Shown here: positions 23,157 to 32,127 of the stretch, one piece after another
Layout of the letters: each line of letters begins with the position of its first letter
Position numbering within the stretch: the stretch's first letter is position 1
Source of the DNA: an uncultured Chlorobiaceae bacterium
Lineage (GTDB): Bacteria; Bacteroidota; Chlorobiia; Chlorobiales; Chlorobiaceae
Length of the DNA stretch: 40,926 nt
Reading direction: 5' to 3'
Assembly: GCA_903851385.1 (NCBI GenBank)
Contig: CAINOC010000119.1
Span: forward strand, 1 to 40,926
Translations under genes and position numbers: made by a program
The notes under the pieces: model-generated
Told to the model about the DNA's origin: nothing
Databases searched by the model: none
Seen by the model: only the letters and a program-made list of their open reading frames with translations

Positions 23157-23897
23157 TTAGTGTACATCCTCAAGCATCAGTCGTTCAGCTTCCTTAAGTT
23201 GTTCGAGGGTGTTGATGCCTATAATTTCGTTGGGGTTGTCTGTTTTGAATGCGCAGACATGCCTGCCGCTCTGGAAGCAGATGCTGAATACATCGGTAAG
23301 ATAGTATTCATTCTGGGCGTTGTTTGTCGTGATCTCTTGAAGAGCGTCGAAAAGTACGGCGGCATTGAAAACGTATATGCCTGAATTTATTTCCCGCACG
23401 GCACGTTCTGTTTCGGTTGCGTCTTTTTGTTCAACAATTTTGAGGACGCTGTCACTGTCGGGCTCGCGGATAACTCTTCCGTATCCCGTGGGGTCTTCCA
23501 TATCTGCTGTCAGAACAGTTGCTACAGCGTTTTTTGTGTGGTGAAATGCTATCAGCTTTTTCAGGGTGCGGGGGTTGACCAGAGGGGCGTCTCCGGAGAG
23601 GATCAGTACCTCTCCGTGAAAATCGCGGAGCTCGGCTTCAGCCTGCATGATGGCATGACCTGTGCCAAGTTGGGGCTCCTGAAGTGCAGTGCTTACCTTG
23701 TAGCCCGCCGTGGCGGCTTTGACAAGTTCTGCCTGGTGTCCGATAATCAATACTATTTTTTGGGGATCAAGAGCCAATGATGTATCGAGAACATATTCGA
23801 TAAGTGGACGCTGGTTCGCCTGATGGAGCACTTTCGGGAGGTCAGATTGCATCCGTGTGCCTTTTCCGGCAGCCATGACGATTATTGCTAGTGCCAT
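23157..23897 (-). CDS. UDP-N-acetylglucosamine pyrophosphorylase, single-domain GlmU-like
   Basis: This nucleotidyltransferase should form UDP-GlcNAc from UTP and GlcNAc-1-phosphate for peptidoglycan and LPS. The 246-residue sequence matches the N-terminal half of GlmU. It shows IIVMAAGKGTRMQSDLPKVL with the uridine-binding loop, QEPQLGTGHAIMQA near residue 75, LILSGDAPLV near 97, then GYGRVI, EINSGIYVF and NAQNEYYLTDVF. It stops where full-length GlmU enzymes continue into the hexapeptide-repeat acetyltransferase domain. No such domain follows in any frame. Acetylation of GlcN-1-P would therefore need another enzyme. Its neighbours are panD and lptC upstream on the same strand. Confidence 0.85.
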   Translation of the reverse strand: MALAIIVMAAGKGTRMQSDLPKVLHQANQRPLIEYVLDTSLALDPQKIVLIIGHQAELVKAATAGYKVSTALQEPQLGTGHAIMQAEAELRDFHGEVLILSGDAPLVNPRTLKKLIAFHHTKNAVATVLTADMEDPTGYGRVIREPDSDSVLKIVEQKDATETERAVREINSGIYVFNAAVLFDALQEITTNNAQNEYYLTDVFSICFQSGRHVCAFKTDNPNEIIGINTLEQLKEAERLMLEDVH

Positions 23898-23929
23898 TTG
23901 ATTTCTTGTTCAGTGGGGATGTCGGGTAG

Positions 23930-24316
23930 TTATGATAACTGTTCGCCTTGTTCACCTACCAGATGCCGACTCTTCGGGTTGTTGTGCCTGTCGACTATAA
24001 GTACCATTGGTTTATGGAGGCGTGCTTCTGCCGGGTCCATGGTGGCAAAGGTCATGATAATGATTTCGTCGCCAACCAGGGCGCATCGGGCAGCCGCTCC
24101 GTTGAGCTGTATTTCTCTGGAGCCATGAGCTCCTTTGATAATGTAGGTTTCAAAGCGCTCGCCATTGTTGTTGTTGACTACAAGAACTTTTTCGTTTGGA
24201 ATCATATCTACCATTTCAAGAAGCTCATTGTCAATGGTGATGCTTCCTTCATATTCGAGATCTCCGCTGGTAACTATAGCGTTGTGAATTTTTGATTTTA
24301 AAACATGTAATTTCAT
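23930..24316 (-). CDS. panD: Aspartate 1-decarboxylase
   Basis: PanD makes beta-alanine from aspartate for pantothenate and coenzyme A. It is made as a proenzyme that cleaves itself between Gly24 and Ser25 to form a pyruvoyl group. The 128-residue product has this site in [18 protein letters not shown], and the known catalytic Arg54 and Tyr58 positions are conserved ([11 protein letters not shown]). [20 protein letters not shown] is the conserved beta-strand block near residues 72-91. Length is typical. It is located between lptC and the GlmU-like gene with short gaps of 19 and 32 bases, so all may be on one transcript. No panZ-like maturation factor is seen. Confidence 0.96.
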   Translation of the reverse strand: MKLHVLKSKIHNAIVTSGDLEYEGSITIDNELLEMVDMIPNEKVLVVNNNNGERFETYIIKGAHGSREIQLNGAAARCALVGDEIIIMTFATMDPAEARLHKPMVLIVDRHNNPKSRHLVGEQGEQLS

Positions 24317-24335
24317 GAACAGAGAACCTTCAAAA

Positions 24336-24881
24336 TTATTTTGTGAATGCTTTGCCGCTTCCCCGGAAAATCCGGTATTTTTTTAAGGATTGATCACTTT
24401 CAAAGCCTTGGCCAGTGATGGTTTCATCTGGCTTGATAATAGTAACAAACTTATTTGAACGGATCATTTTATCGTTGTTTGTCCGTTTAACATACTCTGT
24501 TTTTATGACCGTCGGGCCGCTTGATGTAATGACTACATTTCCTTGTGCTTCAATATCCTGATTATCGTGAATAACCGCCTTTTCGGCAGTTATGGTTGTT
24601 TCAGGTTTACCAGTGATGTCAAAGAAAGTAACTTTTACCCCATTATCCAGCTGATGTTCAGTTCCATCGTTTATTCTGTATTCTGCCTGGTGTCCGGCTT
24701 CAATGACTCCTCGTTGGACACCGGATTCAGTAAGGATCAGCCTGACAGTCCAACTTTCCTGTATGGGGTGATTTATACCGATAAAGCCGGTTTCGGGAGA
24801 ACGGCGCTCCTTCTGTGGATCGCCGCATCCCGATGCCATGATAACAAAAACATGCAGAAAAAGAACAGCAACTCTTTTCAA
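24336..24881 (-). CDS. lptC: LptC-like LPS export lipoprotein
   Basis: LptC is the bitopic or lipid-anchored inner-membrane component that passes LPS from LptBFG to the periplasmic LptA bridge. The 181-residue protein begins with a lipoprotein signal peptide ending in MASGC, with Cys19 as the lipidated residue. The rest is a beta-jellyroll: [20 protein letters not shown] near residue 84, then [20 protein letters not shown] and [20 protein letters not shown] at the C-terminus. These match the YrbK/LptC fold and its characteristic QxFxSDxxLxxYxI end. The gene is 12 bases after ompH, forming an envelope-biogenesis pair. LptA and LptB are not in the window. Confidence 0.85.
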   Translation of the reverse strand: MKRVAVLFLHVFVIMASGCGDPQKERRSPETGFIGINHPIQESWTVRLILTESGVQRGVIEAGHQAEYRINDGTEHQLDNGVKVTFFDITGKPETTITAEKAVIHDNQDIEAQGNVVITSSGPTVIKTEYVKRTNNDKMIRSNKFVTIIKPDETITGQGFESDQSLKKYRIFRGSGKAFTK

Positions 24882-24893
24882 ATCAGGAAATAA

Positions 24894-25433
24894 TTACTTG
24901 ATATTCAGTTCATTCATCACCTTGAAGGTGATGTCATACTCCGGTGCAAAATATGCTGCTGCATTTTTATCAAGAATCAGAGTGAAGCCTTCTTTCTGTG
25001 CAATTGATTTAATTGCAGCAGTCAGCTTCTGCTGAACCGGTCCGATTATATCCTGACGTTTTTTCTCAAAAACAGCACTTTGTTCCTGCTGGAATTTTTG
25101 TACAGCCTGGCTCTTAACGTTGAGTTCCTTTTCTTTCGAGTTTCTTGCGGCCGGATTCAATTTCGGTGCTTGTTTCTGGTATTCGGCTATTGCTCTTTGA
25201 AGCTCCTGGTTTTTCATCGCAATTTCTTTTTGCAGTGGGCCGGCAGCAGCCTGTAAGCTGGTTTCCGCTTGTTTTGCTTCCGGCAGCAGCTGGAAGATTT
25301 TACCAGAATCTACAACACCGACTTTTCCAGCTTCCTGTGCAGCGAATGAACGGGGAGCAACCAGTACCAAACTGAGGGCAACTGCCATAATGATACGGCG
25401 CGACATAGTCATAAATCTTTTTGAATGCTTCAT
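24894..25433 (-). CDS. OmpH/Skp family periplasmic chaperone
   Basis: Skp-like proteins hold unfolded outer-membrane proteins in the periplasm before BamA inserts them. From the ATG at 25433 the product has 179 residues. A Sec signal peptide follows a basic start, with hydrophobic core IIMAVALSLVLVAP and probable cleavage after SFA. Then comes KVGVVDSGKIFQLLPEAKQA, the typical OmpH strand. The central long coiled-coil arm is rich in Lys, Glu, Gln and Ala (residues about 60-140). The C-terminus EGFTLILDKNAAAYFAPEYD followed by ITFKVMNELN completes the body. The frame stays open to 25496 with several ATG codons (25442, 25412, 25406 also possible), and no clear ribosome binding site decides between them. 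It is followed by lptC. Confidence 0.85.
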   Translation of the reverse strand: MKHSKRFMTMSRRIIMAVALSLVLVAPRSFAAQEAGKVGVVDSGKIFQLLPEAKQAETSLQAAAGPLQKEIAMKNQELQRAIAEYQKQAPKLNPAARNSKEKELNVKSQAVQKFQQEQSAVFEKKRQDIIGPVQQKLTAAIKSIAQKEGFTLILDKNAAAYFAPEYDITFKVMNELNIK

Positions 25434-25613
25434 CAAATTCATGGTTAAGGTTATCATATTAATAGGTAGAGAGCGGTATAATGCAAAAGTGGTCACAATT
25501 ATACATTCAAAGGTAAGAATTCCCTGTTAAAAATCTATATAAAGCTGAAAAGCCCTTCGTAATGACGAGATGGGGGGGCCTGGAAATCGCTATTGTTGCT
25601 GGTTGTTATCAGT

Positions 25614-26750
25614 TCACAGTTTTTTTTTCTGAAATAGCTGTCCCGGCTGCTGGATGATTGCGGTTTTCAGTTCAAGTTCAAACAGGTGCACCAGAAGTGA
25701 GGGTATATCGATAGCGGTAGCTGTTGCAAGTGTGTCGATATGCATGGGTTCGGTGCCCATGGTGAGCAGGATGACCTGTTCCTGGGAGGATAGGCTAATA
25801 TCAGGCGCGTTGGCCTGTGAGAGTGGTTGAGAAGGGCAGCTTTTTATGAATTGGGGGCCCAGCTCGGTTATGATATCGTCGCCATTCATGATTGCTTTGG
25901 CATGCCCTTGCTGGATAAGCCTGTTTGTCCCTCTGGACGAGGGGGAAAAAATACTTCCGGGTACTGCGAAAACTTCACGGTTCTGCTCAAGGGCTCCTGC
26001 TGCAGTGATGAGTGCTCCTCCTTTTATGTCGGATTCCACTACAATAGTTCCGGCGGATATTCCGGATATAATTCGATTGCGTTTAGGAAATTTTGCAGGA
26101 GAGAGTGTGGAGCCAAGCCATTCTTCGGAAATGAGTGCTCCCTGTTCTATGATTTTTGGCCATAGTTTTCCTTTTGGATCGGTATAGATGGTGTCAACGC
26201 CGCTTGCAAGTACTGCAACGGTGAGTCCTCCGTTTTGAAGAGCTGCAGCATGTGCCGCCATGTCAATACCATAAGCCATACCGCTATAGATGCTGACCCC
26301 GAAGTTGACCAGGTCACGGCAGAGCATCGCAGTGCATTGCCGGCCGTAGAGCGAGGCATGCCGGGTGCCGACAACTGCAAGAGCGGGTGAGTTAGCAGGG
26401 GGAAGGGTTCCTCGAACAAAGAGGCAGGGGGGCGGATCGTATATCTGCTTTAAAAGAGGGGGATAGGCGGGGTCAAGAATTGTGATGAGTGAGGCGTTAA
26501 GCTTATGAAGTCTGGAAATCTGCTCTTCGGCGCTTTTTTCTGCTGCCTGGCGGGTTTCTGTATGGTGAAGAAAATTGTATACCTGGCGCGCAAGGGGCTC
26601 TCCTATGCCGGGCACTTGCATGAGGCCTGTCACATCGGTGTGCAGCACATTTTTCAGCTGGTCATGAAAATGCTCTATGATTGCCTTGATTCTTGCCGGT
26701 CCTATACCCGGGATAAGGGTCAGGACTAGCAGGAGAATGCTGTTTTCCAT
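25614..26750 (-). CDS. dprA: DNA-processing protein DprA
   Basis: DprA loads RecA on incoming single-stranded DNA during natural transformation. The 378-residue protein has an N-terminal helix-hairpin-helix part (LTLIPGIGPARIKAIIEHFH, then MQVPGIGEPLARQVYNFL). The Rossmann-like domain has LAVVGTRHASLYGRQCTAML near residue 125 and SGMAYGIDMAAHAAALQNGG near 155. FPKRNRIISGISAGTIVVES follows near 217, then VFAVPGSIFSPSSRGTNRLI near 262. The C-terminal winged-helix domain (ILLTMGTEPMHIDTLATATA) is present. All conserved blocks are intact, so the gene looks functional. Its last codons (QKKKL) contain a run of nine A residues on the coding strand. It lies 31 bases downstream of the prenyl synthase gene. 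Confidence 0.94.
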   Translation of the reverse strand: MENSILLLVLTLIPGIGPARIKAIIEHFHDQLKNVLHTDVTGLMQVPGIGEPLARQVYNFLHHTETRQAAEKSAEEQISRLHKLNASLITILDPAYPPLLKQIYDPPPCLFVRGTLPPANSPALAVVGTRHASLYGRQCTAMLCRDLVNFGVSIYSGMAYGIDMAAHAAALQNGGLTVAVLASGVDTIYTDPKGKLWPKIIEQGALISEEWLGSTLSPAKFPKRNRIISGISAGTIVVESDIKGGALITAAGALEQNREVFAVPGSIFSPSSRGTNRLIQQGHAKAIMNGDDIITELGPQFIKSCPSQPLSQANAPDISLSSQEQVILLTMGTEPMHIDTLATATAIDIPSLLVHLFELELKTAIIQQPGQLFQKKKL

Positions 26751-26781
26751 GAAAATCGGGGGTGAGTTGATGCATGGAGAG

Positions 26782-27795
26782 TTAAAAGTCTCTTTTTATG
26801 AGAATGTTGGCAAATCCTTTCAGGTATTCTTTTCCTTCGGCATGAGGGAGTTGATCAAGTGCGGTAAGAGCCTCTTCAGTGTCGCGGTTGATCAGTGCGG
26901 CTGTTTCTTCAAGGATTCCGCATCGTTCATAAACTTTTTTTACTTCAGCCACCTTGTCGGGACTGGTACCTTTATTGATGATGACTGAGTGAAGAAGATC
27001 ATGATCGGCGCCTCTGGTCAGTTCGAGTGACCGGAGGAGAAGGTAGGTTTTTTTGCCGTTGATGATGTCGCCTCCAGCCATTTTGCCGGACTTTCCGTTT
27101 ACTGCCATGATGTCGAGATAGTCATCCTGTATCTGGAAAGCTCTTCCGATTTTTTCACCGAAAAGGACCAGATTCTGAAGTTGTTCATCCGTTGCATTTC
27201 CTGCCACACCGCCGGCTTCAAGTGCGGCTGAAATGAGGCGGCCGGTTTTTTTTGAAATCATGTCGAGGTAGTCTGCAATTGAGGCATCTTGTTTTTCTTC
27301 GAGTTCCATATCGAGCGCCTGACCTTCGCAGATTGTGATATTGGCGTGATTGAGGATGTGAATAAGTTCTGCATGCCTGGTTGTTGATGCTTGCAGTGCG
27401 AGTTCATAGGCATAGGCGATCATCATGTCTCCGGTCAGAATGGCAGCATTGACGTTCCATTGTTTGTGTACGGTTGGTCTGCTGTGGCGTAGTTCCGCCT
27501 GGTCCATGATATCGTCGTGGATCAGGGTGAAGTTGTGGAGTATTTCAACAGCCAGTGCAACATTGAGGGCGGTTTCGGATGAACCGCATATTGCTTCTGA
27601 GGCAAGAAGTGTAAGAAATGGCCGGATTCTTTTGCCATTTCCTTCAAGAATATACCGTGCCGGCGCATAAAGGGTTACAGGGAGCTCTTTATCGAAACAA
27701 GCTGCTAAAGCCTCGTTGATTTTCGAGTGGTAGAGATGATATTTTTTTTCTACAAGTTCCTGGGTTAAAGGCATATTCATTATGAAATTGGTCAT
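26782..27795 (-). CDS. Polyprenyl (geranylgeranyl/farnesyl-type) diphosphate synthase
   Basis: The trans-prenyltransferase condenses IPP with allylic diphosphates to make C15-C20 or longer chains. The 337-residue protein has the first aspartate-rich motif LIHDDIMD near residue 94 followed by RHSRPTVH. The second, [19 protein letters not shown], is near 222. [18 protein letters not shown] is near 53 and carries the diphosphate-binding arginine. The two residues before the first motif (FTL) suggest a short to medium product; the chain length cannot be fixed by eye. Its start overlaps the fni stop by four bases (ATGA), so IPP isomerase and prenyl synthase are translated together. In a green sulfur bacterium the products would feed quinones, carotenoids and bacteriochlorophyll tails. 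Confidence 0.92.
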   Translation of the reverse strand: MTNFIMNMPLTQELVEKKYHLYHSKINEALAACFDKELPVTLYAPARYILEGNGKRIRPFLTLLASEAICGSSETALNVALAVEILHNFTLIHDDIMDQAELRHSRPTVHKQWNVNAAILTGDMMIAYAYELALQASTTRHAELIHILNHANITICEGQALDMELEEKQDASIADYLDMISKKTGRLISAALEAGGVAGNATDEQLQNLVLFGEKIGRAFQIQDDYLDIMAVNGKSGKMAGGDIINGKKTYLLLRSLELTRGADHDLLHSVIINKGTSPDKVAEVKKVYERCGILEETAALINRDTEEALTALDQLPHAEGKEYLKGFANILIKRDF

Positions 27796-28871
27796 TGTTT
27801 GTTGATAAGGCGTTTGTTTCGGAGCTGCTCTATGCTGGCGGAACCGGAAAGGAACATGATTGCTCTGAGATCGTTAAGCCAGGTTTCAATTGTTTTTTCA
27901 AGAGTTCCCTGGTGAAGGGCTTTGAGCATATGGCGGGCAGATGCGGCAAGTTGTGCTCCAAGAGCCAGTGACTTTGCAATATCAGCACCGGACTGGATTC
28001 CTCCTGATGCAATGATTTCAATGGTTTTGAGCTCTGGATGTTCTTTTTTGAGTGCACGTATATCAAGGAGGCATTGAGCAGTGGGAATGCCCCAGTTCAG
28101 CAGCTCTTCAAGAGCGGGTGTGCTGAAACGGGTATCGTTCCCGAACTGCCGTGTATACCTGATCTCTTCAACTTTCTGCCAGCTGATTCCTCCTGCTCCG
28201 GCGACATCGATCACTTTTACTCCTGCTTCAATAAGGCGGAGGGCAGCGGACGGCGAGATGCCGCATCCAACCTCTTTTACAATAACCGGGACAGGGATTT
28301 TTGCCGTGAGGGCTGAAAGCTGATGGAGAACATGCCGGAAATCGGTGTTTCCTTCGGGCTGAAAAAGCTCCTGGGCGGCATTGAGGTGTACAATAAGTCC
28401 ATCGGCCTGGAGAAGCTCCAGCATAGTGTTGATTTCTTTGTCAGTCAGGCCTTTTGCAATTTCAGGAGCTCCGATGTTGGCAAAAATCTGTACTGAAGGA
28501 GCATATTTTCTTACAACAGCAAAACTTTCGCGGTATGAGGTGTTTTCAAGCGCCTGGCGCATGCTGCCGACGCCAAGCGGAATCCGGAAGTGTTCGGCAG
28601 CCTCAGCAAGCTGCTGGTTTAAGGTTGCCGCTTCGCTGTATCCTCCAGTCATGGAGGATATCATTAACGGGGCGGCAATTTTGCTGCCCAGAAATGTTGT
28701 GGAGAGGTCAATGTCGGAAAAAGCAATTTCAGGGAGTGCATCATGCTGAAAATCGAACCACTCAAATCCTGTGGTTTTGCCGTTAAAGGCAACGTCGCCG
28801 TGCAGGCATATTTCCACATGGCTGTGCTTGCGCTCGATTGTTATATTATTATCGTAGCTGCTCTCGCTCAT
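27792..28871 (-). CDS. fni: Type 2 isopentenyl-diphosphate delta-isomerase (FMN- and NADPH-dependent)
   Basis: Fni interconverts IPP and DMAPP using reduced FMN. From ATG 28871 the product has 359 residues, normal for the family. It starts with [20 protein letters not shown], including the R-K-x-x-H substrate-binding block. [20 protein letters not shown] and [13 protein letters not shown] hold the FMN loops, and [19 protein letters not shown] gives the catalytic Gln/Glu region. [24 protein letters not shown] and [20 protein letters not shown] complete the TIM barrel. The frame stays open to 29399, but that extension is basic, lacks family similarity and overlaps the divergent permease, so it is excluded. 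ATG 28886 is an alternative start. It is the first gene of an isoprenoid pair. Confidence 0.93.
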   Translation of the reverse strand: MSESSYDNNITIERKHSHVEICLHGDVAFNGKTTGFEWFDFQHDALPEIAFSDIDLSTTFLGSKIAAPLMISSMTGGYSEAATLNQQLAEAAEHFRIPLGVGSMRQALENTSYRESFAVVRKYAPSVQIFANIGAPEIAKGLTDKEINTMLELLQADGLIVHLNAAQELFQPEGNTDFRHVLHQLSALTAKIPVPVIVKEVGCGISPSAALRLIEAGVKVIDVAGAGGISWQKVEEIRYTRQFGNDTRFSTPALEELLNWGIPTAQCLLDIRALKKEHPELKTIEIIASGGIQSGADIAKSLALGAQLAASARHMLKALHQGTLEKTIETWLNDLRAIMFLSGSASIEQLRNKRLINKQ

Positions 28872-28991
28872 TTTTCGGTTGATCATGCAGAAAGGATACG
28901 TTCCTTGCAGGATTTGTAATACTTTATGTTGAAAATATAACTTAATAAAAATATACCATAACCTTTTACCGTATCTCACATTGGTGTTATC

Positions 28992-30260
28992 ATGCTGAAA
29001 ACATTGTTTGCTATAGCTCTTCGTCATCTGCTTGGACGTCGGAAGCAGACATTGACTACTATTTTCGGTGTCGCGATCAGTACCATGGTTCTGATTACAA
29101 CCAATTCTCTTACCAGGGGATTGCTCGATTCGTTTATTGAAACCATTGTGAATGTGGCGCCGCATATAACGGTAAAGGGAGAGAAAATGCGCCCAATGCC
29201 CGTGAATATTCTTGAGGGAGAGAGTCGGTCTGGCATGGCTTTCGTTGAAAATAATATTCAGAAGCAGGAGCCTGACGAGGTACGGAATTATCGGCAGATT
29301 CTCAGTGTGTTCAGTTTGCCGCAGTATAACAAACATGTTCTTGCTGCTTCGCCTTATGTTACTTCTCAAGTTATGGCTGTTAAGGGCAGCCGCAACCAAT
29401 CTCTTACCCTCAAAGGCGTTCTGATCGATCGTGAAGATGCCATCAGCGGTATCAGGAAAAAAATGCTTGCCGGTAAGATTGCCATGTTTGAAAAAACAGC
29501 CAATGCGCTGCTTGTGGGACGTACCGTGGCGAAGGATATGAATCTCAAGCTGAATGATGATGTTATTATTATTCCTGTTTCAGGGAAGAGCAGACAGTGC
29601 AAGGTGGCCGGAATTTTTTTTACCGGTGTTAATGCTGTCGATAACAGTGTGCTGGTCTCTCTCAAGCTTGGTCAGATCATTGGGGGATTGGCGGCAAACA
29701 AGGTTTCGGGTATAGCGCTTAAAGTTGATACTCCCCTTGATAATGCTGCGCTGGCAAGAGATCTGGAAAAGGTTACCGGGTATCGATGCATGACCTGGCA
29801 GGAGGAGAATGCAAGTATTCTCTCCCTGTTTGCCCGTATTGGCTATATCGTTTTTTCTCTTGTTGCTTTTGTCGGGGTTGTTTCAGGGTTTGGGGTGGCA
29901 AATATTCTGGTCACCACGGTGTTCGAAAAGAGCCGCGACATTGCGATTATGAAGTCGCTGGGATTTTCGGCCCTGCAGCTGATAAGCATGTTTGTTTTTG
30001 AGGGGTTTATGGTTGGCCTGGCCGGAGCTCTTGTGGGGGGAGTTCTTGCTATCGGGTCGATCAATCTGTTTGCCAGTCTTCCTGTTGAAAGCTCACAGGG
30101 CCCTATCACCCAAACGGGATTCAGTATGTCATATAATCCTGTATATTTTTTTCTTGTGATTGGTGTAACGGTTATAATAAGCACTCTTGCTGCGATTCTG
30201 CCGTCTGCACGGGCGGCTAAACTTGAGCCGGTGAGTGTGCTCCGCGATAGCAGTCTGTAG
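28992..30260 (+). CDS. FtsX/LolC-type ABC transporter permease, no ATPase beside it
   Basis: The 422-residue protein has the four-helix MacB/FtsX/LolCE permease plan. One membrane helix lies near residues 15-40 ([20 protein letters not shown]). A large periplasmic domain covers about 45-275. Three C-terminal helices follow: [40 protein letters not shown] and [40 protein letters not shown] between helices 2 and 3 is the coupling-helix motif of the family. LolC/LolE lift lipoproteins toward LolA; MacB-like members export peptides. No matching ATPase is present in the window, so a LolD-like partner must be encoded elsewhere. Its stop is three bases from the stop of the convergent exporter gene. 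Confidence 0.87.
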   Translation: MLKTLFAIALRHLLGRRKQTLTTIFGVAISTMVLITTNSLTRGLLDSFIETIVNVAPHITVKGEKMRPMPVNILEGESRSGMAFVENNIQKQEPDEVRNYRQILSVFSLPQYNKHVLAASPYVTSQVMAVKGSRNQSLTLKGVLIDREDAISGIRKKMLAGKIAMFEKTANALLVGRTVAKDMNLKLNDDVIIIPVSGKSRQCKVAGIFFTGVNAVDNSVLVSLKLGQIIGGLAANKVSGIALKVDTPLDNAALARDLEKVTGYRCMTWQEENASILSLFARIGYIVFSLVAFVGVVSGFGVANILVTTVFEKSRDIAIMKSLGFSALQLISMFVFEGFMVGLAGALVGGVLAIGSINLFASLPVESSQGPITQTGFSMSYNPVYFFLVIGVTVIISTLAAILPSARAAKLEPVSVLRDSSL

Positions 30261-30263
30261 CTC

Positions 30264-32087
30264 TCAGCTCTCTCTGGAGATGGTTTGTTCGGGGTGTTGC
30301 AGCAGGTAGAGTTTGTAATAGAGTCCTCTTTTTGCGAGCAGTTCCTGATGATTTCCTGTTTCCCTGATAACTCCTTTGTGCAGCACTATGATTCTGTCGG
30401 CTTTTTGAACCGTTGAGAGTCTGTGGGCAATTATAATGGAGGTACGGTCTTTCATGAGGCTGGCTGTTGCCGAGTCTATAAGGGTTTCGGTTTCAGTATC
30501 GACGGAGCTGGTGGCTTCATCAAGGACAAGAATTTCGGGGTTATAGAGGAGCGCACGGACGAAGGCTATTAACTGTTTTTGTCCGGATGAGAGTCCTGTT
30601 CCGTTTTCAAGAACTTTGTACTCATACTTTCCAGGGAGTTGATCAATGAAGCGGTCGGCTCCGACAATTTTTGCTGCTTCCCTGATGTTGTCGTCAGTGA
30701 CTTCGGGATTGCCGAATGCCAGGTTTTCTTTTATAGTTCCGGAAAACAGAAACACATCCTGCATGACAACACCAACGAGTTTTCTCAGAGAGTGCTCTTC
30801 TATTTCCTGCAAGGGATTGCCGTCAATGGTTATGGAGCCTTTCTGGAAAGGGTAGAGTTTTGAGAGAATGTTAATAAGCGTCGTTTTTCCGCTTCCTGTA
30901 GCGCCTACAATTGCAATTTTTTCACCATGACGGATTTCAAATGAGATATCCTTCAGTATCCAGTTTTCGTGGTCGTAGGCGAACCAGACATTGTTGAATG
31001 TGATGTTCTCCCGGAATGTTGCAAGATGATGTAAACCTGAAGGGTTTTCTATACCTTCGTCTTCATCGAGTAGTCGGATAATGCGGTCTGAGCTGGCAAT
31101 GGCAGTCTGAATAACGTTGAATCTGTCGGAAAGATGTTGAAGCGGACGGAAAAAAAGCCAGATGTATTGAACAAATGATATTACTACTCCAATGGTAAGA
31201 TCAGCCTTGAGCAGCCGGATGCCGCTGTACCAGATGACCAGCCCTGCTGCTGCAGAGCTCAGTACCTCAATCAGAGGATAATAGATAGAGAAATAAAAGA
31301 CAGTTCGAATATTTGCATCCCTGTGGTCAGCATTGATCGATGCATATTCAATGGATTCCCGTTCTTCACGGTTAAACAATTGAACAATTGTTACCCCGGT
31401 AATATGCTCCTGAAAAAATGTGTTCAGGCGCGCAAGATGGGTGAGAACGTCCTGGAATGCAGCCCGGACTTTGTTTTTGAATTTTATTGTGGCATAGAGC
31501 ATCAGAGGAAGAATGGCCAGAACTATAAGGGTCAGTTGCCAGTCTATCCATACCATAAGGACAACAATGAAAAAGAGCTGCAGGATGTCGCCGAGAATGG
31601 TGATGATTCCGCTGGAGAGCATTTCGTTCAGCGATTCCACATCATTGGTTGATCGGGTTATCAGGCGTCCTATAGGGTTCCGGTCATAAAACCTTGCGGG
31701 CAGTTTCTGCAGGTGTGTGAAGATGTCCATCCTGATGTCGAACACGGCTTTCTGTCCTATAATCTGCGTCCACCAGGTTGTGATATACTGTTTTATGCCG
31801 TCGAGCAGAATGGCGCCGGCAAGCAAAATGCTGATTGTCGTCAGACCATTGAGATCACCCTTCGCTATATAATCATCAATGGCGATTTTTGTCAGATAGG
31901 GCCTTAAGGGTCCGAGAAAGGAGCCTGCAATTGTAAGGGCAATGGCAGCGCTGATGAGAGCTTTATAGGGCTTTAAATAGGTTAACAGGCGGGTGACAAT
32001 GTAGCGGTCTACCGAACCCTTGTTCTTTTTTTTCAGTGTTTCATCCTGCTGGGGCTTGAAACTTTTGCTTTTTGTATTGTTACTCAT
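30264..32087 (-). CDS. Multidrug/lipid-type ABC exporter, fused permease and ATPase
   Basis: From ATG 32087 the product has 607 residues; ATG 32159, overlapping glmM by 32 bases, is a possible longer start. A charged N-terminus (KSKSFKPQQDETLKKKNKGS) precedes six membrane helices. The first ones lie in LISAAIALTIAGSFLGPLRP and ISILLAGAILLDGIKQYITT, and FYDRNPIGRLITRSTNDVES is a conserved cytoplasmic loop. The nucleotide-binding domain has Walker A GATGSGKTT near 393, Walker B ILVLDEATSSVD and H-loop IIAHRLST. The signature is LSSGQKQ, not LSGGQ. This form is found among BmrA/YheI-like and heterodimeric exporters. It differs clearly from the MsbA-like gene at 4211. The substrate is unknown. 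It probably shares a transcript with glmM. Confidence 0.87.
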   Translation of the reverse strand: MSNNTKSKSFKPQQDETLKKKNKGSVDRYIVTRLLTYLKPYKALISAAIALTIAGSFLGPLRPYLTKIAIDDYIAKGDLNGLTTISILLAGAILLDGIKQYITTWWTQIIGQKAVFDIRMDIFTHLQKLPARFYDRNPIGRLITRSTNDVESLNEMLSSGIITILGDILQLFFIVVLMVWIDWQLTLIVLAILPLMLYATIKFKNKVRAAFQDVLTHLARLNTFFQEHITGVTIVQLFNREERESIEYASINADHRDANIRTVFYFSIYYPLIEVLSSAAAGLVIWYSGIRLLKADLTIGVVISFVQYIWLFFRPLQHLSDRFNVIQTAIASSDRIIRLLDEDEGIENPSGLHHLATFRENITFNNVWFAYDHENWILKDISFEIRHGEKIAIVGATGSGKTTLINILSKLYPFQKGSITIDGNPLQEIEEHSLRKLVGVVMQDVFLFSGTIKENLAFGNPEVTDDNIREAAKIVGADRFIDQLPGKYEYKVLENGTGLSSGQKQLIAFVRALLYNPEILVLDEATSSVDTETETLIDSATASLMKDRTSIIIAHRLSTVQKADRIIVLHKGVIRETGNHQELLAKRGLYYKLYLLQHPEQTISRES

Positions 32088-32127
32088 CTGATTTTGCGGG
32101 AGATATACATGCCTGTCGAGGGTTCGG

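Noticed and set aside
25614-25640. Programmed frameshift at the nine-A run near the dprA end
   Set aside because: The run lies in the last codons, and a shift would change only a few residues; no alternative domain follows.
28872-29399. N-terminal extension of fni to give a 535-residue protein
   Set aside because: The extension has no similarity to IPP isomerases, is low-complexity basic, and overlaps the divergent permease gene; the family start lies at 28871.
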